33,309 nt of DNA from Nonomuraea corallina (GCF_027620315.1 NZ_JAPNNL010000069.1:1-33309), one strand, 5' to 3'; positions 20,970-29,599 are shown, counted from the stretch's first letter. The notes: generated by a model not told the origin, from the sequence alone. Numbers and translations: made by a program.

Positions 20970-22787
20970 GTGCCTTCCGGTAGCGAGAACGAGCCGCCGA
21001 CGTTCCCTCACCCCGGACCTGGTGGACCCCACGCGCCCCAGCACTCTCCGACGCGACCCCTGCCACCACCGTTCCCGGCACACTTGGGCCCGGGCGGTCC
21101 AGTCGGCCCCGGCGGTTCAGGTGGTCCGGTGGGCCCGGGTGGTCCGGTGGGCCCGGGTGGTCCGGTGGGTTCGTATGGTCCGGTGGGTCCCGGCGATTAC
21201 GGCGGTCCCGGTGGCCCTGGTCCTGGCGGTCCTGGTCCTGGCGGTCCTGGTCCTGGCGGTCCTGGTCCTGGCGGTTCCGGTCCTGTGGGGCCTGGGGGAC
21301 GGCCGATGGGGCCGCAGGGGCCGAGCGGTGGGAACGGGCCGTTCGGCGGTCCTCCGGGACCGTCAGGCCGGCCCAGGCGGCGCGGGTGGCTGCTGCCGAC
21401 GCTGGCCGCCGGCGCCGTCGTGCTGGTGGGCGGCGGCGCGGGCGGCTACCTGGTGTACGGGCAGCTCGCGGGCGACACCGGCCCCACGGTCCCGGTGCAG
21501 CGGCAGACCGGCCCTGACGCCTCGACCGGGACCGAGCCGGCCGCCGGCCCCGACGCCTGCGCGATGCTGCCCCCCGAGGAGGCCGAGCGGCTGGTGCCCG
21601 GGGCGACCGTGGTCAAGGGCTCGCGGGAGCACGACACGGCCGTCACGTTCACCTGCAACCTGGTGAACCAGCGCATCTCGTACGGGGAGTTCTGGCGCAA
21701 CCGCGAGATCGACATCAAGGTCAACCAGCACTTCGGCGACGGCGCGAAGACCGGCAGGACCATGGCCCAGACCTCCTATGAGTTCGAGTACGGCAGCGCC
21801 AAGTACCGTGAGACCGCCAAACCCACCCCGAGCAAGGGCGAGAAGGAGTACGTCTCTCCGGTCAAGGACATCCCCGGCGTCGGTGACGGGGCCTACGCGC
21901 AGTACACCTGGCGCCGGTCCGGCGAGATGCTGTGGTACTCGTACGGCCAGGCTTTCGCCCGCGTCCACGACATGACGATCGAGGTCAAGTACCAGGCCGG
22001 CCAGCAGCGCAAGGACGCCCAGGTCCTGAGCAGCAAGACCACCCAGTCGATCACCGAGGAGAACGCGATCCGCGAGGTGACCGGCCTGGTCGAGCACGTC
22101 GCCAAGGGCGTGGCCGACTGGAAGGCCAGGAATCCGAACGTGGTCGCCCAGCCGTACCCGACCACCACGAGCACCCCTGACGCCACCCCGACCCCGTCGC
22201 CCACGCAGCTGCGGATCTTCCCGGCGGCGTGCGAGTCGATCACCCCGGACGCGACCGAGCTGGTGCCGCGGCCGGTGACCCGGGCCCGTGGCGTCGAGGT
22301 GGGCAACGACACCCAGACGGAGTGCCGCTGGCTCAACCTGGACGTGCCGGGCGTAGCGGGCAAGACCCGGGTCCGCAGCGTCCTCATCACCGTGCACAGC
22401 TTCACCAACCGGGCGGGCGTGGCCGACAAGACCGCGGCCGGCTCCTTCTACGCGACCCGGCGCGGCCAGAGCAACGGCACCGAGCACTCGACGATCGGCG
22501 GGATCACGTTCGGGGCCGTCCGCGACATCAGGGGGGTCGGCGAGTCCGCCCACGGCAGCTACGTCCAGACGCGGCAGGGTGAGGTGCACGCCGGCAGCGC
22601 CAGCGTGATGGCGCGGCAGGGCTCGCTGGTGGTGATCGTCGACTACGCGGGCGCCGAGCGGCCCAAGGGCAAGCCCGCCGACGCGCCAGAGGTGGAGATG
22701 CTCCGCGAGAAGGAGGCCCGCGACGGCGCGCTGAAGATGGCCAGGGCGTTCCTGGCCGCGCTGGTGGAGAAGCCGATCGGCAGCTAG
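20970..22787 (+). CDS. Membrane protein: Gly/Pro collagen-like N-terminus + two copies of the kinase ectodomain
   Basis: 605 residues, no kinase domain. Residues about 5-130 are Gly/Pro-rich with GPV, GPG and GPGPG repeats; then RPRRRG and one membrane helix (about 141-163); then two consecutive ectodomains. The first (about 192-385) has C197 and C229 (DACAMLPPEEAERL ... FTCNL) and VKDIPGVGDGAYAQY; a TTTSTPDATPTPSPT linker follows; the second (about 416-600) has C421 and C452 (ACESITPDATELV ... ECRWLNL) and VRDIRGVGESAHGSY. These match the ectodomains of the two upstream kinases. AGGAG (20959-20963) six bases before the GTG fixes the start. The cytoplasmic Pro-rich part might be a docking region or a substrate of the kinases (inference). 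The stop overlaps that of the convergent permease gene. Confidence 0.85.
   Translation: MPSGSENEPPTFPHPGPGGPHAPQHSPTRPLPPPFPAHLGPGGPVGPGGSGGPVGPGGPVGPGGPVGSYGPVGPGDYGGPGGPGPGGPGPGGPGPGGPGPGGSGPVGPGGRPMGPQGPSGGNGPFGGPPGPSGRPRRRGWLLPTLAAGAVVLVGGGAGGYLVYGQLAGDTGPTVPVQRQTGPDASTGTEPAAGPDACAMLPPEEAERLVPGATVVKGSREHDTAVTFTCNLVNQRISYGEFWRNREIDIKVNQHFGDGAKTGRTMAQTSYEFEYGSAKYRETAKPTPSKGEKEYVSPVKDIPGVGDGAYAQYTWRRSGEMLWYSYGQAFARVHDMTIEVKYQAGQQRKDAQVLSSKTTQSITEENAIREVTGLVEHVAKGVADWKARNPNVVAQPYPTTTSTPDATPTPSPTQLRIFPAACESITPDATELVPRPVTRARGVEVGNDTQTECRWLNLDVPGVAGKTRVRSVLITVHSFTNRAGVADKTAAGSFYATRRGQSNGTEHSTIGGITFGAVRDIRGVGESAHGSYVQTRQGEVHAGSASVMARQGSLVVIVDYAGAERPKGKPADAPEVEMLREKEARDGALKMARAFLAALVEKPIGS
21123..21170 (+). 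repeat. 18-base tandem repeat (GPVGPG coding)
   Basis: GGTCCGGTGGGCCCGGGT is perfect at 21123-21140 and 21141-21158, with a partial third copy to 21170. It encodes GPVGPG and keeps the frame. Confidence 0.9.
21213..21272 (+). repeat. 15-base tandem repeat (GPGPG coding)
   Basis: GGTCCTGGTCCTGGC is perfect at 21228-21242, 21243-21257 and 21258-21272, preceded by a one-base variant at 21213-21227. Identical codon choice (GGT/CCT, rather than GC-ending codons) over successive units indicates recent slippage expansion. Confidence 0.92.
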
Positions 22788-25768
22788 GCCGGGGTGTCGC
22801 GCAGGCGCTCCACCCGGATGCCGCGCAGCAGCAGCTCGGAGACGAGCAGCGCGCACAGCAGCGTGGCCGCCAGTGCGCCGCCGGTGACGAGCGCCACAGG
22901 CAGCGCCGCTACCTCGTGCGGCAGCGGCGGCGTGACCACCGGCTCGGCGAACTGCGGGATGCGGCCCAGCGCCGCCTCGGCGGCCAGCAGCCCGGCCAGC
23001 AGCCCGGCGAGCGTGCCGGCCAGCACCGTGATCGCCTGCTCCAGCAGCAGCGCCACCCGCAGCGCCGGCACCTTCGCGCCGGCGGCCTCCAGCGCGGCCA
23101 GCTCGTAGCCGCGCCGCCGCGCCGCCGTGTGCAGGGCCAGCACGGTCCTGCCGAGCGCGAGCACGGCCGCGGCCAGCGCCGACACCAGCAGCAGCATGAG
23201 CGCGAGCCCCGGCCCCTCGGCCGCGTACCCGGCCGCGAGGTCCTCCTGGCGCACCGTGGACACCACTCTCAGTCCTTCCCTGGTCAGCGCCGCCTCCAGC
23301 GCCGCGGTGCCGGCCTGCCGGGTCCACACCTGGAACTCGGCCTTCTCGTGCACGCCGTACGCGATGCTGTCGGCCTGTTCGAGGTCCATCAGGACGCCCG
23401 CGCCGGTGATGCCCGGCGCGGCGGCCGCGATGACCGCCGGCCGGACACGGTGGGTGAAGGCGTTGTCCAGCCCCGGCATCGCCCGGGCACCCACCTCGCC
23501 GACCACGATCCCCGCGGGCTCCTGATCGTAGGTGGCCGGGCGCAACACCTGGGCGCCCGTGTCCGACAGGGCGAAGCTGCCGTCGGTCCGGCGCGGGTCC
23601 TGGTCCACCCGCCAGGCGGGCATCGGCACCTGCCGCCAGGCGCCGTCCCGCAGCACCTCCATGCTCTCCACCCGCACCTGGATGAAGCCGCCTTCGAAGG
23701 AGTTCGTGATCCGCGACAGTTCGCCGTGGATCCTGCGCAGCTCGCAGGGCACCTGGCGGCAGGGCAGGGGCAGGTTCCACTCGTACGAGCCGGCCCCGCG
23801 GAGCTTGCCGATGGTGATCGGGACGGGGCCCACCCTCCCGGTGACCCGGAAGGCGGCCTTGATCTGCGTCTCCCAGTCCTGGGTGAGGTGGTCGTGGGAC
23901 AGCCGCAGCCGGAGCCGTTCGCCGCGCAGCCACACCCGGGCGACGTCGGGGCCCGGTAGCGCGGCCATCGCCTCGGCCAGGTCCTTGCCGCCCGCCAGCG
24001 CCGGGTCCCAGTGCGCCACCCGCGCCAGCCGCTCGGGGTCGGAGACCACGAGCTGCGGCGTGCCGGACATCTTGATCACCGGTGCGGCGAGGGCGCCGCC
24101 GGGGTCGGCGGCCTCGACCGCGGCGGTCAGCTTGTCCGGTTCGACCGGTTCGACGGTGATGGCGGCGGGGGCGCCGTTGTGGAAGGCCGCCACCCGCGCG
24201 TAGTCGTCGCTCGTCGCCGTCCACGCCGCCACGGCGAACGTGGCCAGCCCGAAGGCGGTGCCCAGGACGATCACGCTGCCCGCCGTCACGGGCCCTCTGG
24301 CCACCTGGCGGAGCGCCAGGAACGGCCCCAGCCCGCCGCGCCGCCGGGTGAGGCCGAACAGCCATCCGCTCACCACCGGCAGGACACGGCTGGCCAGCAG
24401 CGCCACGCCGAGCGCCATCAGCCCGGGCACGGCCAGCGCGCTGACGCTCTCGCCGGAGGCGTCGGCGATGACCCCGGCCGCCAGCAGCTCCGTCAGGCCC
24501 AGCGCCGTCACGGCCAGCACCACCGCGTCCAGCACCCAGCCGCGTGCGCTCCTGCGCGGCGTGCGGCGCCACTCCTCGGTGATCGGCCGGGTGGCGATGC
24601 GCCAGGCCGACGCCGTCGCGGCCAGCACGCCGCCGAGCGTGGCGGCCAGCCCGGCCGCCACCGCCATCGGCGGGAACGTCGTGGGGATGCTCGCGGGCAG
24701 CAGCGCGCCGATCATCAGGCTCGCCGCGCCGAACCCCGCCGCCAGGCCGAGCGGCACGGCGAGCAGGAGCAGCAGCATCGGCTCCGCCAGCGCGAACCGC
24801 CACACCCGCACCCTGCCGTGGCCGCGCAGCCGGGCCAGCGCGATCTCCGGGCCGCGCGCCCGGACCAGGTCGCCGACCGTCTGGAACAGCAGCAGCCAGC
24901 CCAGCCCGACGAGCTGCGCGGCCACCAGCAGCGCGGGCACGCCCAGCGTCTCGGCGTTGGCGTTGATCGTTCTCAGCGTGTCGGCCATCCGGGAGAACAC
25001 GATCGCGTCGGTGTCGCGGCCCGCGGTCACGGCCAGCGTCTGCATCTCCGCCATCAGCGGCAGGTCCGTCCCGGCCAGCCGGTCCGGGTCGATACGGAGG
25101 ATCGCGTAGTCGGTCCAGGAACCCTCCGTGGGACTCCCGCTGATGTAGGTGACCGTACGGGTCTCGCGGGCCGTGAACAGCGCGTCCACCTTGTTCTGGC
25201 TGGGCTGCCCGTACGGGTCGAACAGCGTCCTGCCGAACCAGAACGGGTCCCCGGACGGGCCGGGCCGGTAGACGCCGACCACCTGGAGCTCCGCCGGGTC
25301 CAGGACGGTCGCGCCGGGCCGCGCGGCCCTCAGGGACCTCAGCCGGACGACGTCGCCGATCTTCAGCTCGGACGCCTCGCTGGCCATCACCTCCAGGGCG
25401 GCGGACGGGCAGCGCCCCCGCACGAGCCGCACGTGCTCGCACTGGCCGTCCTGCCACACCACTGAGTACGCGCGAGCATCGCCCTGGTCGGCGCCGCCGC
25501 TGGACGTCTCCATGCCGAACACCGGCGGCTCCACGAAGCCGGCCCCCGCGGTGAACGCGGCCACCTTCCGCTCGATGCCGCCGTTGGTCGTGGTGTAGCG
25601 CCAGCCGCGCCCGTCCACCGGCGCCTCGCGCACCACGTCGCGGACGATCGTGGTCAGCGCGGCGGCGGAGTAGATCGGGGCCACGGCGGCCGAGGCGATC
25701 GGCACCACCGCGATCAGCAGCACGACGAGGGCGAGGGTGCGGCGCTCCCACAGGCCGCGCAGGATCAC
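22784..25768 (-). CDS. Large FtsX-type ABC transporter permease
   Basis: 994 residues. An N-terminal helix (about 11-35) is followed by a large extracytoplasmic domain, a first FtsX-like helix cluster (about 280-400), a further set (about 420-540: VLDAVVLAVTALGLTELLAAG... and GSVIVLGTAFGLATFAVAAW), a second extracytoplasmic domain (about 545-825) with a C-x-n-C pair (LPCRQVPCEL), and a last cluster (about 830-985: GLALMLLLVSALAAAVLAL... RRRGYELAALEAAGA). This two-unit plan fits lipid/lipoprotein or peptide exporters of the MacB/FtsX class; the substrate is not shown. GTG start at 25768 overlaps the stop of ATPase 1 (GTGA). Last gene of the ABC operon; its stop overlaps the convergent membrane protein gene by four bases. 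Confidence 0.92.
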   Translation of the reverse strand: MILRGLWERRTLALVVLLIAVVPIASAAVAPIYSAAALTTIVRDVVREAPVDGRGWRYTTTNGGIERKVAAFTAGAGFVEPPVFGMETSSGGADQGDARAYSVVWQDGQCEHVRLVRGRCPSAALEVMASEASELKIGDVVRLRSLRAARPGATVLDPAELQVVGVYRPGPSGDPFWFGRTLFDPYGQPSQNKVDALFTARETRTVTYISGSPTEGSWTDYAILRIDPDRLAGTDLPLMAEMQTLAVTAGRDTDAIVFSRMADTLRTINANAETLGVPALLVAAQLVGLGWLLLFQTVGDLVRARGPEIALARLRGHGRVRVWRFALAEPMLLLLLAVPLGLAAGFGAASLMIGALLPASIPTTFPPMAVAAGLAATLGGVLAATASAWRIATRPITEEWRRTPRRSARGWVLDAVVLAVTALGLTELLAAGVIADASGESVSALAVPGLMALGVALLASRVLPVVSGWLFGLTRRRGGLGPFLALRQVARGPVTAGSVIVLGTAFGLATFAVAAWTATSDDYARVAAFHNGAPAAITVEPVEPDKLTAAVEAADPGGALAAPVIKMSGTPQLVVSDPERLARVAHWDPALAGGKDLAEAMAALPGPDVARVWLRGERLRLRLSHDHLTQDWETQIKAAFRVTGRVGPVPITIGKLRGAGSYEWNLPLPCRQVPCELRRIHGELSRITNSFEGGFIQVRVESMEVLRDGAWRQVPMPAWRVDQDPRRTDGSFALSDTGAQVLRPATYDQEPAGIVVGEVGARAMPGLDNAFTHRVRPAVIAAAAPGITGAGVLMDLEQADSIAYGVHEKAEFQVWTRQAGTAALEAALTREGLRVVSTVRQEDLAAGYAAEGPGLALMLLLVSALAAAVLALGRTVLALHTAARRRGYELAALEAAGAKVPALRVALLLEQAITVLAGTLAGLLAGLLAAEAALGRIPQFAEPVVTPPLPHEVAALPVALVTGGALAATLLCALLVSELLLRGIRVERLRDTPA

Positions 25769-26577
25769 GACTCGGCCCTCCGCAGCACGACCCCGTCCTC
25801 CAGCGGCTCGATCCTCGCCATGGAGCCGGGCGGCAGCAGATGATGGTACTCAGGCGGCACCTGCACCGCGCCCTCCCTGCCGACCACCACGAAGTCCTCG
25901 CCGCGCCGGCCCTCGGAGCCGACCCGGCCGTCCCGGATCGTCACCGTGCGGCCCAGCGCCTCGCTGACCGCCACGTCGTGCGTCACCACCACCGCCGTGG
26001 TGCCCTCGGCCTCGGCCGACTCCTTGATCAGGTCGATCACCCGCCGCCCGGCCCCGGGGTCGAGCTGGCTGGTGGGCTCGTCGGCCAGCAGCAGCCGGGG
26101 GGAGTTCGCCAGCGCCACGGCCAGGGCCAGCCGCTGTTGCTCGCCCCCCGACATGCGGCCCGCGGGCCGGTCGCCGGCGTCGTCCAGCCCGACCCGGCTC
26201 AGCAGGTCGCGAACCCGCCGCCGGTCCCGTCTCACCGCCCGCTGGGCGAAGGCGACGTTCTGGGCGGCCGGCAGGTAGCCGATCAGGTTGCGCGACGGGT
26301 TCTGCAGCACGACGCCGATCTTCGACGCCCGCAGCCGGTCGAGCGCGCGCTGGTCGAGCCGGCCCACCTCGACCCCGTCCAGCCACAGCCGGCCCGCGCT
26401 CGGCCTTGACAGGCCTGCCAGCAGCCACAGCAGCGTCGACTTGCCCGCTCCGGACGGGCCCAGCAGCGCCACCGTCTCTCCCCGGTCGATCACCAGGTCC
26501 ACGTCGCGCAGCGCCACCACCTCGACGTCCTGCGCCCGGTAGATCTGCACGACCCCGTCGCAGCGCACCATGCTCAT
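25765..26577 (-). CDS. ABC transporter ATP-binding protein (first of pair)
   Basis: 270 residues. LolD/MacB-type ATPase: Walker A GPSGAGKST (about 40-48), Q-loop VVLQNPSRN (about 90), signature MSGGEQQR (about 143-150), Walker B LLLADEPTSQLD (about 163-174), and H-loop VVTHD. All catalytic elements are intact. A C-terminal tail after 220 (EGRRGEDFVVVGREGAVQVPPEYHHLLPPGS) is extra to the core and seems a small regulatory strand region. The start overlaps the stop of the other ATPase (ATGA). With the second ATPase and the permease it should form a heteromeric exporter-like complex; two ATPases for one double-unit permease suggests a heterodimeric motor. Confidence 0.95.
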   Translation of the reverse strand: MSMVRCDGVVQIYRAQDVEVVALRDVDLVIDRGETVALLGPSGAGKSTLLWLLAGLSRPSAGRLWLDGVEVGRLDQRALDRLRASKIGVVLQNPSRNLIGYLPAAQNVAFAQRAVRRDRRRVRDLLSRVGLDDAGDRPAGRMSGGEQQRLALAVALANSPRLLLADEPTSQLDPGAGRRVIDLIKESAEAEGTTAVVVTHDVAVSEALGRTVTIRDGRVGSEGRRGEDFVVVGREGAVQVPPEYHHLLPPGSMARIEPLEDGVVLRRAES

Positions 26578-27233
26578 CGGCGCACCGCCGTACGCACCTC
26601 GACGATCCGGTCGCAGCGCTCCGCGACCTCCGGGTCGTGGGTCGCGATCACCAGCGTGGTGCCCTCGGCGCCGGCGGCGAGCAGCTCGTCCAGCACCACC
26701 GCGCGGTGGACCGCGTCCTGCTCCGCGGTCGGCTCGTCGGCCAGCAGCACCCGGGGCCGCAGCGCCAGCGCCCTGGCCACGGCCACCCGCTGCTGCTGGC
26801 CGCCGGACAGCTCCTCCACCAGGTGGTCGGCGAACCTCGCCACCCGCAGCCGCTCCAGCGCCGCCGCCGCCAGGCTCATCGCCTCACGCGGCGGGCGGCC
26901 CGCCGCGCGCAGCGCCACCTCGACGTTCTCCGCCGCCGTCAGCAGGCTCAGCAGACCGTACGACTGGAAGACGAGCGCGAGCCCGGCCCTCAGCTCCGGA
27001 CGCTCGTCCAGCGGCACGCCTCCCACCAGGACGCGGCCCTCGGCGGGGGGCGCCAGGCCGGCCAGGGTCGTCAGCAGCGTCGTCTTCCCCGACCCGGACG
27101 GGCCCATGAGCGCGACCCGCTCGCCTTCGCCCACATCGAGGGTGAGGTCGTCGATGAGTTTCCGGCCCGCGACCACGCAGGACAGGGAACGGCAGGAGAT
27201 CGCCGGGGCGGGTAACACCCGTGGAGCATCCAT
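26574..27233 (-). CDS. ABC transporter ATP-binding protein (second of pair)
   Basis: 219 residues. Walker A GPSGSGKTT (about 44-52), Q-loop LVFQSYGLLSLLTAAENVEVAL (about 87), signature LSGGQQQRVAVARAL (about 142-156), Walker B LLADEPTAEQD (about 162-172) and IATHDPEVAERCD. Complete LolD/MacB-class ATPase. First gene of the ATPase-ATPase-permease operon; divergent from the histidine kinase gene, with an inverted repeat between them. The ATG at 27233 has no evident ribosome site upstream, so a leaderless mRNA or a later start (for example at the VLPAPAISC stretch) is possible. Confidence 0.95.
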   Translation of the reverse strand: MDAPRVLPAPAISCRSLSCVVAGRKLIDDLTLDVGEGERVALMGPSGSGKTTLLTTLAGLAPPAEGRVLVGGVPLDERPELRAGLALVFQSYGLLSLLTAAENVEVALRAAGRPPREAMSLAAAALERLRVARFADHLVEELSGGQQQRVAVARALALRPRVLLADEPTAEQDAVHRAVVLDELLAAGAEGTTLVIATHDPEVAERCDRIVEVRTAVRR

Positions 27234-27265
27234 CGCGAGGCGGCTTTACGTCAACGGTTAACGGC

Positions 27266-27284
27266 CTTGCAAGTCGGCTGCAAG
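27266..27284. promoter_or_regulatory. Inverted repeat between ABC operon and two-component genes
   Basis: CTTGCA-AGTCGGC-TGCAAG, a perfect 6-7-6 dyad, 33 bases upstream of the ABC start and about 205 upstream of the kinase start. The spacing suits a dimeric NarL-type regulator, and such a regulator is encoded next door. On the minus strand TTGCAG could serve as -35 with TAACCG 17 bases on as a weak -10. Confidence 0.45.
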
Positions 27285-27488
27285 CCCGGCCTCTAGCCTG
27301 GAGCCCGCAGGTGACGCGGAGCCGCGTGAGCGGGGCCCGCCCAGCACAGGGGCCTGGGCGAGTGCGAGTGGGGGAGCCACGCGGCTCCGGCGTCCGCCGC
27401 CGGGATGCGCCACCCGGACGTGCGGAATCGACTTTGGTCGCTGTTCCGGCGTCGCCGTCAGGGCATAGGTTCGGGAGACGTGACCCGA

Positions 27489-28688
27489 GTGAGCATGCCG
27501 CGCCAGGAGTACCTCTGGCTGCTGCCGTCCGTGCTGCTCGGCGACGGGCGCTCGGCCGGGCCGGTGCGGCGCTCCACCCGCGACTGGTTCGTCGACACCG
27601 TCATGTTCCTGCTGGCCTGCGTGCTGAACCTGCTGATCGCGCTGGAGATGGACGGGCCGACGCCGCTGGTCGCCGCCGAGCAGGTGGTCGGGGTCATCTC
27701 CTGCCTGGCGGTGTGGCTGCGCCGCCGCTGGCCGGTGGGCCTGGCCGTGGTCACCACCGTGGCCTCGGCGTACTTCGAGATGGTGGGCGGGGCGGGCGTG
27801 GTCGCGCTGTTCACGGTGGCCGTGCACCGGCCGTTCAAAGTGTCCGGGACGATCGCGGGGCTCGGGCTGCTCACGATCGCGCCGTTCTCCGTCCTCCGGC
27901 CGGACGTGGAGCCGACCGGGCTGGTGTACGTGATCTTCTCCTTGACGATCGTGCTGACCGTCTTCGCCTGGGGCATCGTCGTCCGGGCGCGGCGGCAGCT
28001 CATCTGGTCGCTGAGGCAGCGCGCCGACAGCGCCGCGGAGGAGGCCAAGCGGCTCGAACGCGAGCGGATCGCCAGGGAGATGCACGACGTGCTGGCGCAC
28101 CGGCTGTCCATGCTCAGCCTGCACGCCGGGGCGCTGGAGTTCCGGCCCGACGCGCCCGCCGGGGAGATCGCCCGAGCCGCCGGCGCGATCAGGAGCGGCG
28201 CCCACCTCGCGCTGCAGGACCTGCGGGAGGTGATCGGCGTGCTGCGCCACCACGCCGTTACCGCCGAGGTGCCCGACCGGCCCCAGCCCACCCTCGCCGA
28301 CCTGCCGCCCCTGGTGGCCGAGTGCGAGCAGGCGGGCATGGCCGTACGCCTGACCATGGAGACCGGCGACGTGCCGGAGAAGCCGGGCCGCGACCTCTAC
28401 CGCATCGTGCAGGAGGCGCTCACCAACGCCCGCAAGCACGCTCCGGGCGCCCCCGTCACCGTCGCCGTGACCGGCGCGCCGGGCGAAGGGCTGGCGGCCG
28501 AGGTGCGCAACCGGCTGCCCGCGCGCCACGGTCCCCGCATCCCCGGCGTGCAGATCCCCGGCGCCGGAGCCGGGCTCATCGGCCTGACGGAACGCGCGGA
28601 GCTGGCGGGCGGGCGGCTGGAGCACGGCCCGGCCCCCGAGGGCGAGTACGTGGTCCGCGCCTGGCTACCGTGGCCGGGGCGGACATGA
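27489..28688 (+). CDS. Sensor histidine kinase, NarL-system (HisKA_3) type
   Basis: 399 residues from the GTG at 27489. N-terminal membrane part with about four to five helices (DTVMFLLACVLNLLIALEM, VVGVISCLAVWL, VGLAVVTTVASAYFEMV, GTIAGLGLLTIAPFSVL, VYVIFSLTIVLTVFAWGIVV), a dimerisation helix with phospho-acceptor H199 in ERIAREMHDVLAHRLSML, and a HATPase domain with N-box LYRIVQEALTNARKHA and a G-box-like GAGAGLIGLTERAELAGG. No extracytoplasmic sensor domain of any size, so it probably senses within the membrane, perhaps through the neighbouring ABC permease. Alternative starts are ATG 27495 and GTG 27480; GGGAG at 27473-27477 favours 27489. Pairs with the response regulator 68 bases downstream. 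Confidence 0.92.
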   Translation: MSMPRQEYLWLLPSVLLGDGRSAGPVRRSTRDWFVDTVMFLLACVLNLLIALEMDGPTPLVAAEQVVGVISCLAVWLRRRWPVGLAVVTTVASAYFEMVGGAGVVALFTVAVHRPFKVSGTIAGLGLLTIAPFSVLRPDVEPTGLVYVIFSLTIVLTVFAWGIVVRARRQLIWSLRQRADSAAEEAKRLERERIAREMHDVLAHRLSMLSLHAGALEFRPDAPAGEIARAAGAIRSGAHLALQDLREVIGVLRHHAVTAEVPDRPQPTLADLPPLVAECEQAGMAVRLTMETGDVPEKPGRDLYRIVQEALTNARKHAPGAPVTVAVTGAPGEGLAAEVRNRLPARHGPRIPGVQIPGAGAGLIGLTERAELAGGRLEHGPAPEGEYVVRAWLPWPGRT

Positions 28689-28756
28689 CGGCGCCCCGGC
28701 CGACCGCCGGGGGCGAAGGGCGGACAGACTCAGGTGAAGGGCTGGTGTGAAGCGGG

Positions 28757-29425
28757 ATGACGACGCCGGAGGCGCGGCCCATCCGGGTGCTGATCGTCGA
28801 CGACGACGCGCTCGTCCGGGCCGGGCTGTCGATGATCCTGGGCGGCGCCGGCGACATCGAGATCGTGGGGGAGGCGGCCGACGGCGCCGAGGTGCCGCCG
28901 ATCGTCGCCGAGCGCCGGCCCGACGTGGTGCTGATGGACATCCGGATGCCCGGCATCGACGGGCTGACCGCGACCGAGAGGCTGCGGGGCGCCGGCGCGC
29001 CGCCCGAGGTCGTCGTGCTGACCACCTTCCACGCCGACGCGCAGGTGCTGCGGGCGTTGCGGGCGGGCGCGGCCGGGTTCCTGCTCAAGGACATCCCGCC
29101 CGCCGAGCTGGTCGCCGCCATCAGGAAGGTGGCGGCGGGGGAGCCGATCCTGTCACCCGCCGTGACCCGCCAGCTGATCTCCCATCTCTCCGTCGGCGGC
29201 GCCGACGGCCGCGCCGACCGGGCCCGCGCCCTGCTCGGCCGGCTCAGCGAACGCGAGCGGGAGGTGGCGCTGGCCGTCGGGCGGGGCAGGTCCAACGCGG
29301 AGATCGGTCGGGAGCTGTTCATGAGCGTGCCGACCGTCAAGGCGCACGTCTCGCGCATCCTGACGAAGCTGCGGTTGAACAACCGGGTCCAGGTGGCCCT
29401 GCTCGTCTACGACGCCAGCCTCTGA
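28757..29425 (+). CDS. NarL/FixJ-family response regulator
   Basis: 222 residues. Receiver domain about 9-125 with D15-D17 acidic cluster (VDDD), phospho-acceptor D61 (LMDIRMPG), T90 and K111 (LLKD) all present. The C-terminal LuxR-type helix-turn-helix is about 155-218: LSEREREVALAVGRGRSNAEIGRELFMSVPTVKAHVSRILTKL. It is the cognate partner of the upstream kinase, and most likely controls the divergent ABC operon via the inverted repeat at 27266-27284 (inference from context). ATG at 28757 is the first in-frame start; the ribosome site is weak (AAGCGGG). Confidence 0.95.
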   Translation: MTTPEARPIRVLIVDDDALVRAGLSMILGGAGDIEIVGEAADGAEVPPIVAERRPDVVLMDIRMPGIDGLTATERLRGAGAPPEVVVLTTFHADAQVLRALRAGAAGFLLKDIPPAELVAAIRKVAAGEPILSPAVTRQLISHLSVGGADGRADRARALLGRLSEREREVALAVGRGRSNAEIGRELFMSVPTVKAHVSRILTKLRLNNRVQVALLVYDASL

Positions 29426-29599
29426 GGGTGTGTCCCCGTGCGGGATGGGCAGGAGGGGGCTTTCCGCAGGTCGGTCCCGGCATGCGCGGCGACGGAGGCG
29501 GGCCGAACAAGCGCTTGCCCGGATAAGGGTGCCCGTTACGGACAGGTACCCGGCAGCCGTACCCTTGTCTGAAAGAGCATGTCATGAAGGGACAGTGGG

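Noticed and set aside
21123..21272. Tandem repeats as a CRISPR array
   Set aside because: The repeats are contiguous, without spacers, in frame, and encode Gly/Pro repeats; no cas genes present.
21363..25751. 1462-codon minus-strand frame over the membrane protein and permease genes
   Set aside because: Arg/Gly/Ala-rich shadow in another frame of the permease; the permease frame itself has helices, motifs and operon overlaps.
22784..27233. Horizontal acquisition of the ABC/two-component region
   Set aside because: Base composition and codon use look like the rest of the window and no mobile-element remnants or target duplications were seen.
29508..29517. CAAGCGCTTG palindrome upstream of the NYN gene
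   Set aside because: Ten bases, no second copy and not at promoter distance; too short to support a claim.
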